Positions 1 through 9,293 of a DNA stretch of 64,000 nt are shown piece by piece. The notes under the pieces are model-generated. The model was not told the origin of the DNA and did not search any database. It worked only from the letters and a program-made list of their open reading frames with translations. Each line of letters starts with the position of its first letter. Position 1 is the stretch's first letter. Source of the stretch: Prevotella sp. E15-22 (GTDB lineage Bacteria > Bacteroidota > Bacteroidia > Bacteroidales > Bacteroidaceae); NCBI RefSeq assembly GCF_023204875.1, contig NZ_CP096247.1, positions 2,294,001 to 2,358,000 of the forward strand, read 5' to 3'. A program made the position numbers and the translations under genes.

Positions 1-3000
1 CTGCTGGGCTGGATTATACCACCACTGCTTATCGAGAGGTTCTTTAGGTGTGATGCTAAGTTTCAGCTGCAGCGAGTCGGCACCATAGACCTTGATCTTA
101 TTCTCGTCAACAACCTTCCATTTCACATTCACCTTGCGTCCATCCTTATTACGCGCCGATACTAACAGGCGCTTTGACTTCTTGCCGTGCTGAACCACAA
201 TCTGCGTATCGGGCAGAAGAGTAATCTCCTTCTGGAAGGTATTCTTGTTCTTGGGCAGTTCAGCAGCTTCTTTTTGTTGAGCCTTAGCATCCTTGGGATC
301 CTTCTGGTTCTTCGTATCTTTGGAATCCTTTGATTCATTAGAAGTTGTTGTTGTCTTCTTAGCAGGTTTCTTGGGCTGCGTGCTTATTGCCTTTTTGAAG
401 CGTTCATTAGTCTTCTTGAGGAATGGTATGTGGTTATAAAGCGTCTCCATGTTGAACGTGCCATTGACTGTGAGGTTGCGGTTGTTCGAGATAGTATTAC
501 CCAATGATGTGCCATCGTCGAGTTCTGTGCCACGCAGCCATGAATAGGTAGCAGTATAGGATGCGTCCGACTTCACCCAATCGAGGATGGGCAACTTATC
601 AAGTGGCAACTGATAGCTGGCCGAGAACGACTGCTGATAGTCGAGCGGTGTTCCCCAGTGCTTGATACTAGTCCAAACAGAGTCTTTCCATGCGGTATAA
701 CGATCGGGATAGAGGTCTTTGTTCACAGGAGTATAAGGCTCTTCGATCTCGGCATGGGTGGCACTCTGGAAACTCATGTGGAGGTTCTTGGTGAAATCCC
801 AACGTAACTGAAACTCACGGTTCCAAAGGAACTGCTGACTGAACGTCAACGGGAGACTTGGATTCTCGGTATTCTCGAGGTCACGCTCCTGAAGTTCATA
901 GTAGTTACGCATCAACTCTGAGTTGAATGAGATGTTCTGTGGCAAGTAATTGAAGCCAAGAGCCTTGGGGAACTGCATCCACTTAGACTTACTCTTAGAG
1001 TTCTTAAAGGGCTCCCAGGTCTTATAGACAGGCGAATAGTTGTAATTGACAGAGCCGCGCCACTGGTCATCGTTTTCATAAACGGTGGTCTGACCCGTGG
1101 TGTTACGATGGGCATGACTATACGAGAACGAGAAGTTGGCAGGGTCGATGGGCAACGGGAAACGTTTGTTCTTGATATCAACACGCATGTTGCTCAACGA
1201 GAAATTACGCGAGGTGTGTTTAGTCACAGCGATAGACTCGATAGAATCGCGCTCACGCTTATCGGCAGCCGACTCAAGAGCATCGTCGAGTTCCATATCG
1301 GTATCCAATGGATTGTACTTAGGACTGATAACCTCTTTTGTATAAGAATAATAAAGAGGTGCAGACACCTTGGCCTTTTCAGGGAACAGTTTTCCAAGTT
1401 CGAGGTTGGCCGTCACGGCATATGACTTCTGTGTATCAGTGGAGCGCTGAAGGATAGACTCTTCCAGTCCGCCAAAGCCATCGGTGATATAACGACCTGT
1501 CATGTTCACACTACCGAAGTCAGAAAGTTGTACGTTCAATGCGCCAGAGGCAGCCCAACCGCCTTCGTTGTTCGACTCACGCAGGCGCAACTCGTTGACC
1601 CACACTTCGCCCGACTTGATAGAACTACTGAGGTTGCGCACACCAATGACCATGGTCTTCACCTCGGCTAAGGAGGGGTTACCCACGATACTCACCTTGT
1701 TATTAGGTTTGTTTGGATCGTATTCAGAATACACCGCATTATAGCTGGCCAAGCCCTGACCACGTGCTTTATTTCTGCTTTTCTTCACTGCTGTGAAGAT
1801 GCTCATATCAATATCGAGCATATTTTCCTCGGGCCATACCAAAGGACGGTCGGAAGGCACGTTCCATCGGTAGTTGCCCTGAGGAGTGAGCTTCAAGGGA
1901 ATGAGGTATTCGTAGTAGTTATTCTTGTAGTCGGAACCCAAGCGGATGAAAACGGCTAATTGGTTATCCTCCAACTGGGTGTTGTTGGGCACCAAATGAT
2001 TGGCATGGACAAACATCTGTAGGCGTTTGTACTGACGCAGGTTCAGATTCTGATTCTTATAGACAGCCTTCGACTCGTTCTGTGAGAGGTTCTTTACAGT
2101 GAGACACAGCGCCTGTTCATTGCTCTCGGTGAGCTGAGGTTGGTTGGGGTCGGTCATACGAGTGATGCCTGGAGGCAGCACATAGGCCACAGGCTGGCGG
2201 TCGGTATTCTCCTCGACATTGACGGCACTCATCTCCAGCAAGCCTGTCTCAGCACCTGCCGAGGTCATGAGGTTCTGTTTGTACTGGCGCCACTCACCAC
2301 GAACGAGGTCGAGCGAACCGAAACGGAGGACAATAGGAGCCTCGAAGTTGGTAAGGAACATGCGCATATAGCGGATGCTGGTGAAGCCATTGATAGAACC
2401 AATCTTATCGTCGAACTCCGCCAGGGGAATGCGATACTGATACCAACGTACGGTGAGGGTGTCGCCATTGCGCAACTTGGCGGTGTAGTCACGGTGGTCT
2501 ACGATGTGCGAGTTATCAGACTTAACGCCATGGTTGTAGGCCTGGAGCTCATCATCGTTGATGGGAATATGATACTGATAGTAGCGCTCATACTCATTGA
2601 GGGTGTAGTCCTGATTAATATCCTCAACATCGGGCCCCGTTTTATAAGAGGTGTCATAGCCCTCGGTCTGATTATCGTTAGCAGGCGAGTTACCTTGGGG
2701 GTTGTTGATACGCTTGTAGCGCTCGAGGATACTGGTCTGCTTAGCATCGAAGTCGGAGCCACGGAAGTAATGATAGTCATCGCCAGCAGGATCCTCACGC
2801 CAAGCCTGAAGGAGTGAATCATTGCTCACAACAGAGCTAACACTGTTGAGCCAGTTGGCATAGCCACCATAGTGGCGCTCTTCTTCGTCGGTAAGTCCGT
2901 TTAAACCCACATCCTGCTTTTCGCGTGAGCCACTGGTGGTGGCAAAGGCATAGGTCTGTGTGGCCTGCACGGGAATCTTACCCCATTGAGTCTCTTCAAA

Positions 3001-6000
3001 CTGTGAGGTGCCGTCAACAGGCATGCCGCTCTCGTAGAACTTCTTGCCATCACGCAGTACATCCTCACTCACCTCACCCAGGTTGATATACAGGTCACCA
3101 CTATGTTTTGCAGCCGTACCTTCCTTACGGGTATAAATAAAGGGATCGAGCAACCAAAACTCCACATATTCAATATTAGCCTGTTCGAAGTCGGTGGTCT
3201 CAAGCCGACGCATCATGCCACCCCACTTTTGCTTAGGATTGCGCAGGGTACCATCGGCATTATAGTCGAGAGTCAGATTATAAGGACCTCGCTCCTGGGG
3301 ATAGTATGCCAGGTCGAGGATGGGCAGTGTGGACACAGCACCATTATAACTTGACTGGTCACGGTTGGGATAGAGCTCACGCACATAGACCTCACGAACA
3401 TAGTGGTTAGACAGCTGATCCAAGTCGTTCTTAATGTGTGAAGGTGTCAGACTCGACGAACGACGCGTAAAAATAGGGTCGACATTATACCATGCCAGTA
3501 AGGCACGCTCATAGCCACTGCTCACAGTGGTCTTATCATTGTGATTGGCAAACATGGAGGGGACACTACACAGCACCCAAGCCTTAGGATCACCTACGCC
3601 ACGCAAGTCCTTGGTATTCTCGAAGTCGTCGATATACGAGGCATTATCCTGCGTACCGCTGGCATTACGAGCAATGAGATGAGCAAACTCGCCAGTGAAG
3701 GAGACATGCGAGGGCTGGGTGACGTGAAGCAATGGGAGTTTATCCAAAACGTTCGTCAACCACTGACTCTCCTGCTTCCAGTTGACATTCAAGCCCCATA
3801 TAGTGTTGTTCAAAGGCTCATCACCCATATTCACCTTGGTGGTCATGGGTTGCTCAGTGAGATGCATCAGCGTACCACCCAACTGGAAACTCTTGCTGAA
3901 GTCGTACTCCCAGTTCATACCGAGCATGGTTTTGCGCTGCATGCCGTAGCTGGTATTATCCTCGAGCGACACGCTGACATTTGTTCCTGCATCGATGATG
4001 CTCTGGTTGAGAATAGTGACCTCACCGGCCGAGTAATCGACGGAGTAGTCACTACCTTCCTGAAGACGGACACCACCTGCGGTAACGACGACCGATCCTT
4101 CTGGCACAAAAGCAGCTCCAAGCGAGATAACGTTAGCACTGGTTCCCTTGAACTGACCAGTGAGGATATACTTATTTTTCTCGGCATTCTGTTTGGCAAC
4201 GGTCTTTGTAGAATCGTAGAGTTGGTCGAAGCAATATTTATCAGCCAAATCACCCATACCTTTCGACTCCAAATAATTGCGCAGATAATTACCAAAAGGC
4301 TCAGCGGCTGGCAGGAAGATGCGACCGTTGCTTACGGTATAACCGCTAACAAAGTCGAATTGTCCGTTGGGATGAGGTTTCATGTTGGCATCCAAGCGGT
4401 CCAAACCCATCACTTTCAATAGGGTGGTCTGCTTCAGTTGCTCCTCTGGGAGATAGGTCAAATAGGTACCTGTGGTGTCGCTTTGATACTTGATGTCCAT
4501 CTTGAACTTCTCCTTCTCGACAGTCGAAGCCAGATAATAGACGTTCTTCATCATGAGGCGCCAGTTAGCTTGTTCCGGATAGTTAGAAGTATTCTTCAGC
4601 GACTTCACGAAGAGGCACTTGCTGGTCTGCGTAACATCCGTAGAGAACTCACCCACCTGATAGGTCTGTCCGCCATAGGTATACTCAAAGGCCACAGCCA
4701 ACACCTGATCGGTTTGTAAACCTGTCTTCAGCGACACGTATCCCAAGGCTGTGTTTACCGTATACTCGCTCGATGAGAGTAAGCGAGCTGAGGCCAGTTT
4801 CTCGTAATCGACGCCGCCTACCAGTTTATTACCAAAACCCTCTAAGAACACCGTCACCTGATCAATGCTACGCGATGCGGAGTCGATGTTCTGAACAAGT
4901 GTAGAATAAAGGTCATTGGCCTGGTTACTAGACACCTTCATACCCGTGGGATGCCAGTTGGGGTTGATAATATAACTGTCTTCACCCAGTTCACTGAAGG
5001 CGACAAGGTTTCGAGAATTAGAAGTCGTTCCCGTCTTGTTGGTTACCCAAATCTCCACGCGATTAATCTTCACACCAGTTGTCAGGTTGGGCAGGGTACT
5101 CATAGCCTTGTCGTAATTCTGACGGAAGAAATGACTAAGGAAGAAATGGCGATTATCCTCATAATCGGCCACATTAATCTCGTAAGGATTGGTCTGTGTA
5201 CCACCACGCGAGGACACACTTTTTGAAGTGGACTTCTTCTGAGAGATGACCGTTTGCAGCTTTAACTTTCCAAATTGCATATCGGTGCGGATGCCAAAAA
5301 GGGCCGACGCGCCGTGAACCAAGGAGTTATTAGAGGGGAAGGTCACATTACCAGCCTCAACAAGTTTAATAATCTCGTCCTCCTTACCTTCATATTTCAA
5401 CTTGAGGTTCTTGCTATCGAAATCAAAGGTAGCATCTGTTCTGTAGTCGAGCTTCAAATTAACCTTATCGCCCACCTTACCCGTGACACTCAGGTTCACT
5501 TTCTCATCGAAGTCGAAGGCTGTGGTCTTTCGGTTACGAATAGGCAGTGAGGGATTTTCGATATTCTTCAACGTGGCACCCAACTTCAGTTCGGCCGTTC
5601 CTTGTGTCTTTACGCGAACGCCTCCTGGACCGAAGATTTTCTCGGCAGGACCGAGGTCGAAATGCATATCACTAAAATCGAACTTCTCCTTACCTTTAGC
5701 ACGGGCGGTCTCGGCATCCTTGGTACGGAAGAACTGCTGACGGGCGCGACGTTCGCTCCAGCGCATATATTCGGCAGGAGTCATCACGACGGGGGCGTTC
5801 AGATAACTGTCACCCAACTTCGAACCAATATAATAAAGATTAAGAGAGTCATTATACTCCACCTGCTGCCGCACATTATCGGGCATACGCAGGTCGAGCG
5901 CACTGGTATCCAAGTCGGCCGTAATCACAGGGGCCGTCTTCTGAATCTTCCAGCGTGGATGTGATAATGAATCGGGTGTCTGGGCCGTCGCCCCTACCCC

Positions 6001-6039
6001 TATCATCACTATGAGGAGTAAATATATGAATCGTTTCAA
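1..6039 (-). CDS. sprA: SprA/Sov, T9SS outer-membrane translocon (3' end outside window)
   Basis: SprA is the very large beta-barrel pore through which type IX secretion cargo crosses the outer membrane. The minus-strand frame stays open for 2013 codons and runs off position 1; the family is about 2400 residues, so roughly the last fifth is missing. The start is a TTG at 6037-6039: no ATG lies between it and the upstream in-frame stop, and it yields a good signal peptide (KRFIYLLLIVMIGVGATAQ). The N-terminal region reads PVVMTPAEYMRW, then GPGGVRVKTQGTAELKLG, KLDYRTDATFDFDSKNLKLK and FPSNNSLVHGASALFGIRTD, all typical of SprA. It lies directly downstream of ruvA, as in many Bacteroidota, with a hairpin between them. 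Identity is recognised from memory of the family; the start codon is inferred. Confidence 0.93.
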   Translation of the reverse strand, partial: MKRFIYLLLIVMIGVGATAQTPDSLSHPRWKIQKTAPVITADLDTSALDLRMPDNVRQQVEYNDSLNLYYIGSKLGDSYLNAPVVMTPAEYMRWSERRARQQFFRTKDAETARAKGKEKFDFSDMHFDLGPAEKIFGPGGVRVKTQGTAELKLGATLKNIENPSLPIRNRKTTAFDFDEKVNLSVTGKVGDKVNLKLDYRTDATFDFDSKNLKLKYEGKEDEIIKLVEAGNVTFPSNNSLVHGASALFGIRTDMQFGKLKLQTVISQKKSTSKSVSSRGGTQTNPYEINVADYEDNRHFFLSHFFRQNYDKAMSTLPNLTTGVKINRVEIWVTNKTGTTSNSRNLVAFSELGEDSYIINPNWHPTGMKVSSNQANDLYSTLVQNIDSASRSIDQVTVFLEGFGNKLVGGVDYEKLASARLLSSSEYTVNTALGYVSLKTGLQTDQVLAVAFEYTYGGQTYQVGEFSTDVTQTSKCLFVKSLKNTSNYPEQANWRLMMKNVYYLASTVEKEKFKMDIKYQSDTTGTYLTYLPEEQLKQTTLLKVMGLDRLDANMKPHPNGQFDFVSGYTVSNGRIFLPAAEPFGNYLRNYLESKGMGDLADKYCFDQLYDSTKTVAKQNAEKNKYILTGQFKGTSANVISLGAAFVPEGSVVVTAGGVRLQEGSDYSVDYSAGEVTILNQSIIDAGTNVSVSLEDNTSYGMQRKTMLGMNWEYDFSKSFQLGGTLMHLTEQPMTTKVNMGDEPLNNTIWGLNVNWKQESQWLTNVLDKLPLLHVTQPSHVSFTGEFAHLIARNASGTQDNASYIDDFENTKDLRGVGDPKAWVLCSVPSMFANHNDKTTVSSGYERALLAWYNVDPIFTRRSSSLTPSHIKNDLDQLSNHYVREVYVRELYPNRDQSSYNGAVSTLPILDLAYYPQERGPYNLTLDYNADGTLRNPKQKWGGMMRRLETTDFEQANIEYVEFWLLDPFIYTRKEGTAAKHSGDLYINLGEVSEDVLRDGKKFYESGMPVDGTSQFEETQWGKIPVQATQTYAFATTSGSREKQDVGLNGLTDEEERHYGGYANWLNSVSSVVSNDSLLQAWREDPAGDDYHYFRGSDFDAKQTSILERYKRINNPQGNSPANDNQTEGYDTSYKTGPDVEDINQDYTLNEYERYYQYHIPINDDELQAYNHGVKSDNSHIVDHRDYTAKLRNGDTLTVRWYQYRIPLAEFDDKIGSINGFTSIRYMRMFLTNFEAPIVLRFGSLDLVRGEWRQYKQNLMTSAGAETGLLEMSAVNVEENTDRQPVAYVLPPGITRMTDPNQPQLTESNEQALCLTVKNLSQNESKAVYKNQNLNLRQYKRLQMFVHANHLVPNNTQLEDNQLAVFIRLGSDYKNNYYEYLIPLKLTPQGNYRWNVPSDRPLVWPEENMLDIDMSIFTAVKKSRNKARGQGLASYNAVYSEYDPNKPNNKVSIVGNPSLAEVKTMVIGVRNLSSSIKSGEVWVNELRLRESNNEGGWAASGALNVQLSDFGSVNMTGRYITDGFGGLEESILQRSTDTQKSYAVTANLELGKLFPEKAKVSAPLYYSYTKEVISPKYNPLDTDMELDDALESAADKRERDSIESIAVTKHTSRNFSLSNMRVDIKNKRFPLPIDPANFSFSYSHAHRNTTGQTTVYENDDQWRGSVNYNYSPVYKTWEPFKNSKSKSKWMQFPKALGFNYLPQNISFNSELMRNYYELQERDLENTENPSLPLTFSQQFLWNREFQLRWDFTKNLHMSFQSATHAEIEEPYTPVNKDLYPDRYTAWKDSVWTSIKHWGTPLDYQQSFSASYQLPLDKLPILDWVKSDASYTATYSWLRGTELDDGTSLGNTISNNRNLTVNGTFNMETLYNHIPFLKKTNERFKKAISTQPKKPAKKTTTTSNESKDSKDTKNQKDPKDAKAQQKEAAELPKNKNTFQKEITLLPDTQIVVQHGKKSKRLLVSARNKDGRKVNVKWKVVDENKIKVYGADSLQLKLSITPKEPLDKQWWYNPAQQ

Positions 6040-6074
6040 CGTTGTTCTATAGATTCTTGTTCGTATACATAACG

Positions 6075-6111
6075 AAAAACAGGCACAGATATTGCATCCG
6101 CGCCTGTTTTT
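6075..6111. terminator. Bidirectional hairpin between ruvA and sprA
   Basis: A 10-bp inverted repeat (AAAAACAGGC at 6075-6084 and GCCTGTTTTT at 6102-6111) has A runs on one side and T runs on the other, so it can act on either strand. It falls after the ruvA stop (6127) and before the sprA start (6039). It could end ruvA transcripts or limit read-through into sprA. No clear TAnnTTTG promoter was seen between hairpin and sprA. Confidence 0.6.
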
Positions 6112-6126
6112 TACTGAATATTAGTC

Positions 6127-6729
6127 TTATTTTATTTGCTTCAACGCCAGTTTCACCACTTGCTCAACAGGCAATGTGGGCTGTTCCTGCAGTATCTGGA
6201 CAACCACTTTCTGGGTGGGTGCAGGCGCAAAGCCCAGCATTGTGAGAGCAGCGACAGCCTCGTCACGAACAGCATTATTGACGGGTGCAGAGACTATGCC
6301 TCCTGCAGGAATCTCATCGGCAATACCGAGAGCTACAATCTTATCACGCAAGTCGACGATGATGCGCTGTGCCGTCATCTTACCAATGCCCTTGATGCTC
6401 TGAATAAGTTTCGCATTACCAGTACTGATGGCGGAACAGAGCTCTGAGACACTCATGCCCGAAAGCATCATGCGCGCTGTATTGGCACCTACACCACTAA
6501 CAGTGATGAGCAACAGAAACATCTCGCGCTCCTTCTTATTACAGAAACCGAAAAGCACATGAGCATCCTCGCGAATAGCCTCATAGACATAGAGACGGAC
6601 TTCCTTCTTACCCTGAATGGCACTAAACGTATTGAGCGATATGTTCAAACCATAGCCCACGCCCGCAGCCTCTACGGTGGCCAAAGCGGGGGTCAACTCG
6701 GTCAGTTCGCCCTTAATGTATTCTATCAT
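6127..6729 (-). CDS. ruvA: Holliday junction branch migration protein RuvA
   Basis: RuvA binds four-way junctions as a tetramer and loads the RuvB motor during recombinational repair. The 200-residue product begins [12 protein letters not shown] and has the N-terminal OB-fold, a helix-hairpin-helix region ([17 protein letters not shown], then [19 protein letters not shown]) and the C-terminal helical domain that contacts RuvB (from about residue 150). Length is normal. An in-frame TTG lies three codons upstream at 6738, but the ATG at 6729 matches the usual RuvA start. It precedes sprA on the same strand, separated by a hairpin. Confidence 0.95.
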   Translation of the reverse strand: MIEYIKGELTELTPALATVEAAGVGYGLNISLNTFSAIQGKKEVRLYVYEAIREDAHVLFGFCNKKEREMFLLLITVSGVGANTARMMLSGMSVSELCSAISTGNAKLIQSIKGIGKMTAQRIIVDLRDKIVALGIADEIPAGGIVSAPVNNAVRDEAVAALTMLGFAPAPTQKVVVQILQEQPTLPVEQVVKLALKQIK

Positions 6730-6878
6730 AACTTTCAATTTTGTATATATACATCTATTTAAACGACCAACAATAACAATTTATTGTATTTGTAGGCCAT
6801 AATATTGCAAATTATCACAAAGTGATGGATTTTAGATAATTTATACGTCAGATAGTAACATAATTAATATAAAAGCAT

Positions 6879-6886
6879 TACTTTTG
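6879..6886 (+). promoter_or_regulatory. Probable -7 box for ddh
   Basis: TACTTTTG fits the Bacteroidota -7 consensus TAnnTTTG and lies 42 bases before the ddh start. No convincing TTTG -33 box is visible at the expected spacing, so this is supported by the -7 element alone. Confidence 0.5.
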
Positions 6887-6928
6887 CAACCGCAAATGAT
6901 TAATGGGACAACAAAACACTAAGCAAAA

Positions 6929-7828
6929 ATGAAAAAAATAAGAGCAGCCGTCGTTGGTTACGGCAACATTGGTAAGTATGCACTCGAGGCACTGGAAACA
7001 GCTCCCGATTTTGAAGTGGCAGGCATTGTACGTCGTAACGGCGCAGAGAACAAGCCCGCAGAACTGGCTCCATACGAGGTAGTCAAGGACATCAAGGAGT
7101 TGAAGGACGTAGACGTGGCCATTCTGGCTACTCCTACCCGCTCGTGCGAGGAATATGCCAAGCAGATTCTTCCCTTGGGCATCAACACTGTAGACTCTTT
7201 TGATATCCACGGACTTATTCGCGACTATCGTCGTACTTTGATGGATTTGAATAAGAAAACCAACACAGTAAGTGTAATCGCCGCTGGATGGGATCCAGGT
7301 TCAGACTCCATTGTTCGCACACTGATGCAGAGTCTGGCTCCTAAAGGCCTCTCATATACTAACTTTGGCCCCGGCATGTCAATGGGACACAGCGTGTGTG
7401 TTCGCTCTAAGGAGGGCGTTAAGAACGCACTTTCAATGACTATCCCCTTGGGTGAAGGTATCCACCGTCGTATGGTATATGTTGAGTTGGAAGAGGGTGC
7501 TAAGTTGGAAGAGGTAACTAAGGCTATCAAGGCCGACCCATACTTTGCTAGCGATGAAACACACGTTTTCCAAGTTGAGAGCGTAGATGACGTTCGTGAC
7601 ATGGGTCATGGTGTAAACTTGGTACGCAAGGGTGTGAGCGGTAAGACTCAGAACCAGCGTTTGGAGTTCAATATGAGCATCAATAACCCCGCCCTGACTG
7701 GTCAGGTGCTAGTAAATGTGGCTCGTGCCTCTATGCGTCTGCAGCCTGGTTGCTACACAATGATTGAGATTCCTGTCATTGACATGCTTCCTGGTGACCG
7801 CGAGGACTTGATTAGTCACTTGGTATAA
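6929..7828 (+). CDS. ddh: meso-Diaminopimelate D-dehydrogenase
   Basis: Catalyses the NADPH-dependent reductive amination of L-2-amino-6-oxopimelate to meso-DAP, a one-step route to lysine and the peptidoglycan cross-linking amino acid. The 299-residue protein starts MKKIRAAVVGYGNIGKYALE with a Rossmann GYGNIG loop near residue 10. It contains the family segments ATPTRSCEEYAKQILPLGIN, AAGWDPGSDSIVRTL and the substrate-site stretch FGPGMSMGHSVCVRS. Length equals that of characterised Ddh enzymes. The gene is monocistronic: it has its own promoter and is followed by the trp leader, which carries a separate promoter. Confidence 0.93.
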   Translation: MKKIRAAVVGYGNIGKYALEALETAPDFEVAGIVRRNGAENKPAELAPYEVVKDIKELKDVDVAILATPTRSCEEYAKQILPLGINTVDSFDIHGLIRDYRRTLMDLNKKTNTVSVIAAGWDPGSDSIVRTLMQSLAPKGLSYTNFGPGMSMGHSVCVRSKEGVKNALSMTIPLGEGIHRRMVYVELEEGAKLEEVTKAIKADPYFASDETHVFQVESVDDVRDMGHGVNLVRKGVSGKTQNQRLEFNMSINNPALTGQVLVNVARASMRLQPGCYTMIEIPVIDMLPGDREDLISHLV

Positions 7829-7866
7829 TGAATATTATCACAAAAAGAAAAATAATTGCTTAAAAA

Positions 7867-7898
7867 TTTGGCAGATTAAAAGAAAATATCTACTTTTG
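7867..7898 (+). promoter_or_regulatory. Promoter of the trp operon
   Basis: TTTG at 7867-7870 and TACTTTTG at 7891-7898, 20 bases apart, match the Bacteroidota -33/-7 consensus fully. The predicted start of transcription is only about 20 bases before the leader-peptide ATG. Confidence 0.8.
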
Positions 7899-7925
7899 CT
7901 GACGAATTAAAAAACAATTGTAAAA

Positions 7926-7985
7926 ATGACAATGATTGCAAACAACTATTGGTGGTGGCGCAACTCAAGATTCCAAAGATCGTGA
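7926..7985 (+). CDS. trpL: trp operon leader peptide
   Basis: A 19-codon ORF reads MTMIANNYWWWRNSRFQRS and ends in TGA. Three consecutive Trp codons (7950-7958) in a 19-residue peptide, sited between the operon promoter and a strong hairpin ahead of trpB, are the hallmark of ribosome-mediated attenuation. When charged tRNA-Trp is scarce the ribosome would stall at the Trp codons. The Trp-codon segment GTGGC (7955-7959) can pair with GCCAC (7993-7997), giving a candidate 1:2 hairpin. Function as a peptide is not expected. The call is inferred from sequence arrangement; no experiment is known to me for this gene. Confidence 0.85.
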   Translation: MTMIANNYWWWRNSRFQRS

Positions 7986-8029
7986 GAAGATAGCCACGTA
8001 CCTATAGCAAATGCATAAGGATACAAGAT

Positions 8030-8070
8030 GAGGGGCCTGTCGTTCTTGCGACAGGCCCCTCAAAAGTTTT
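8030..8070 (+). terminator. trp attenuator hairpin
   Basis: A perfect 13-bp stem, GAGGGGCCTGTCG (8030-8042) with CGACAGGCCCCTC (8049-8061), closes a 6-base loop and is followed by AAAAGTTTT. It ends 40 bases before trpB. The T tract is short and interrupted. A candidate antiterminator is weak: GCC (7993-7995) plus CCT (8001-8003) could pair with AGGGGC (8031-8036) around a 5-base bulge. Confidence 0.78.
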
Positions 8071-8100
8071 AGTAGGTTTAACACAAAGACATTTAAAAAT

Positions 8101-9291
8101 ATGAGTAAGTATCAAGTTGACGAAAACGGTTTTTACGGTGAGTTTGGCGGTGCCTATGTGCCCGAGATTCTGTATAAGTGCGTAAAGGACTTGCAGAAGG
8201 CTTATCTGCCTATCATTGAGAGCGAGGAGTTCAAGCAGGAGTATCATGCCCTGCTGAAGGATTACGTGGGTAGACCATCACCTCTGTACTATGCTAGCAG
8301 AATGAGCGAGAAATATGGTTGCAAGCTGTATCTGAAACGCGAGGACCTGAACCACACAGGCGCACACAAGATCAACAACACCATTGGTCAGATTCTATTA
8401 GCAAAAAAGATGGGCAAGACGCGCATCATCGCTGAGACTGGAGCTGGTCAGCATGGTGTGGCCACAGCAACTGTTTGTGCTCTGATGAACATGAAATGCG
8501 AGGTGTTTATGGGCGCGACAGATGTGGAGCGACAGCATACCAACGTGGAGCGCATGAAGATGCTTGGTGCCGAGGTGCATCCTGTCCGAACAGGCAATAT
8601 GACACTCAGCGATGCATGCAGTGAAGCCATTCGCGACTGGTGCTGTCATCCTGCCGATACTTTCTATATTGTTGGCTCTACAATGGGACCGCATCCCTAC
8701 CCCGACCTGGTGGCTAAGATGCAGAGTGTTATCTCGGAGGAAATCAAATGGCAACTTGAAGAGAAGATTGGCCGTAACTACCCTGACTATCTTATTGCAT
8801 GTATCGGTGGCGGATCAAATGCTGCCGGCACCATTTATCACTACATGGACGATGAACGCGTAAAGATTGTGTTGGCTGAGGCTGGCGGACACGGCTGGGA
8901 AACGAACCACACTGCTGCCACCATTCACAAAGGAACGGTGGGCATTCTGCATGGAGCCAAGATGCTGGTGATGCAGAACGAGGACGGTCAGATAGAGGAG
9001 GCCTTTACCATCAGTGCCGGTCTGGACTACCCTGGCGTGGGCCCCATGCACTGCAACATGGCAAAACAAGGTCGCACAAAGGTACTGTCAATTAACGATG
9101 ACGAGGCTATTCGTGGAGGTTACGAGTTGACACGTATGGAGGGCATCATCCCTGCCATCGAGAGCGCTCATGCCATCGCAGCCTTATCGAGACTCAATTT
9201 CAAGAAGGATGATGTGGTGGTGCTCACAGTGAGTGGACGCGGCGACAAAGACATTGAGACTTACTTGAACAACAAAGAAATGGTACAATAA
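8101..9291 (+). CDS. trpB: Tryptophan synthase beta chain
   Basis: The PLP-dependent beta subunit condenses indole with serine to form tryptophan and partners with TrpA in an alpha2-beta2 complex. The 396-residue product has the PLP lysine in TGAHKINN (Lys90), the catalytic and tunnel region AETGAGQHGVATATV, the phosphate-binding GGGSNAAG loop and the C-terminal TVSGRGDKD. Length is standard for TrpB1. It is the first structural gene of the operon, directly behind the attenuator, as in other Bacteroidales trpBEGDCFA operons; trpE starts 2 bases after its stop. Confidence 0.97.
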   Translation: MSKYQVDENGFYGEFGGAYVPEILYKCVKDLQKAYLPIIESEEFKQEYHALLKDYVGRPSPLYYASRMSEKYGCKLYLKREDLNHTGAHKINNTIGQILLAKKMGKTRIIAETGAGQHGVATATVCALMNMKCEVFMGATDVERQHTNVERMKMLGAEVHPVRTGNMTLSDACSEAIRDWCCHPADTFYIVGSTMGPHPYPDLVAKMQSVISEEIKWQLEEKIGRNYPDYLIACIGGGSNAAGTIYHYMDDERVKIVLAEAGGHGWETNHTAATIHKGTVGILHGAKMLVMQNEDGQIEEAFTISAGLDYPGVGPMHCNMAKQGRTKVLSINDDEAIRGGYELTRMEGIIPAIESAHAIAALSRLNFKKDDVVVLTVSGRGDKDIETYLNNKEMVQ

Positions 9292-9293
9292 TC

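Noticed and set aside
2140..4422. Long plus-strand frames opposite sprA (225 and 293 codons)
   Set aside because: They are antisense shadows of the sprA coding frame, which shows clear family motifs throughout.
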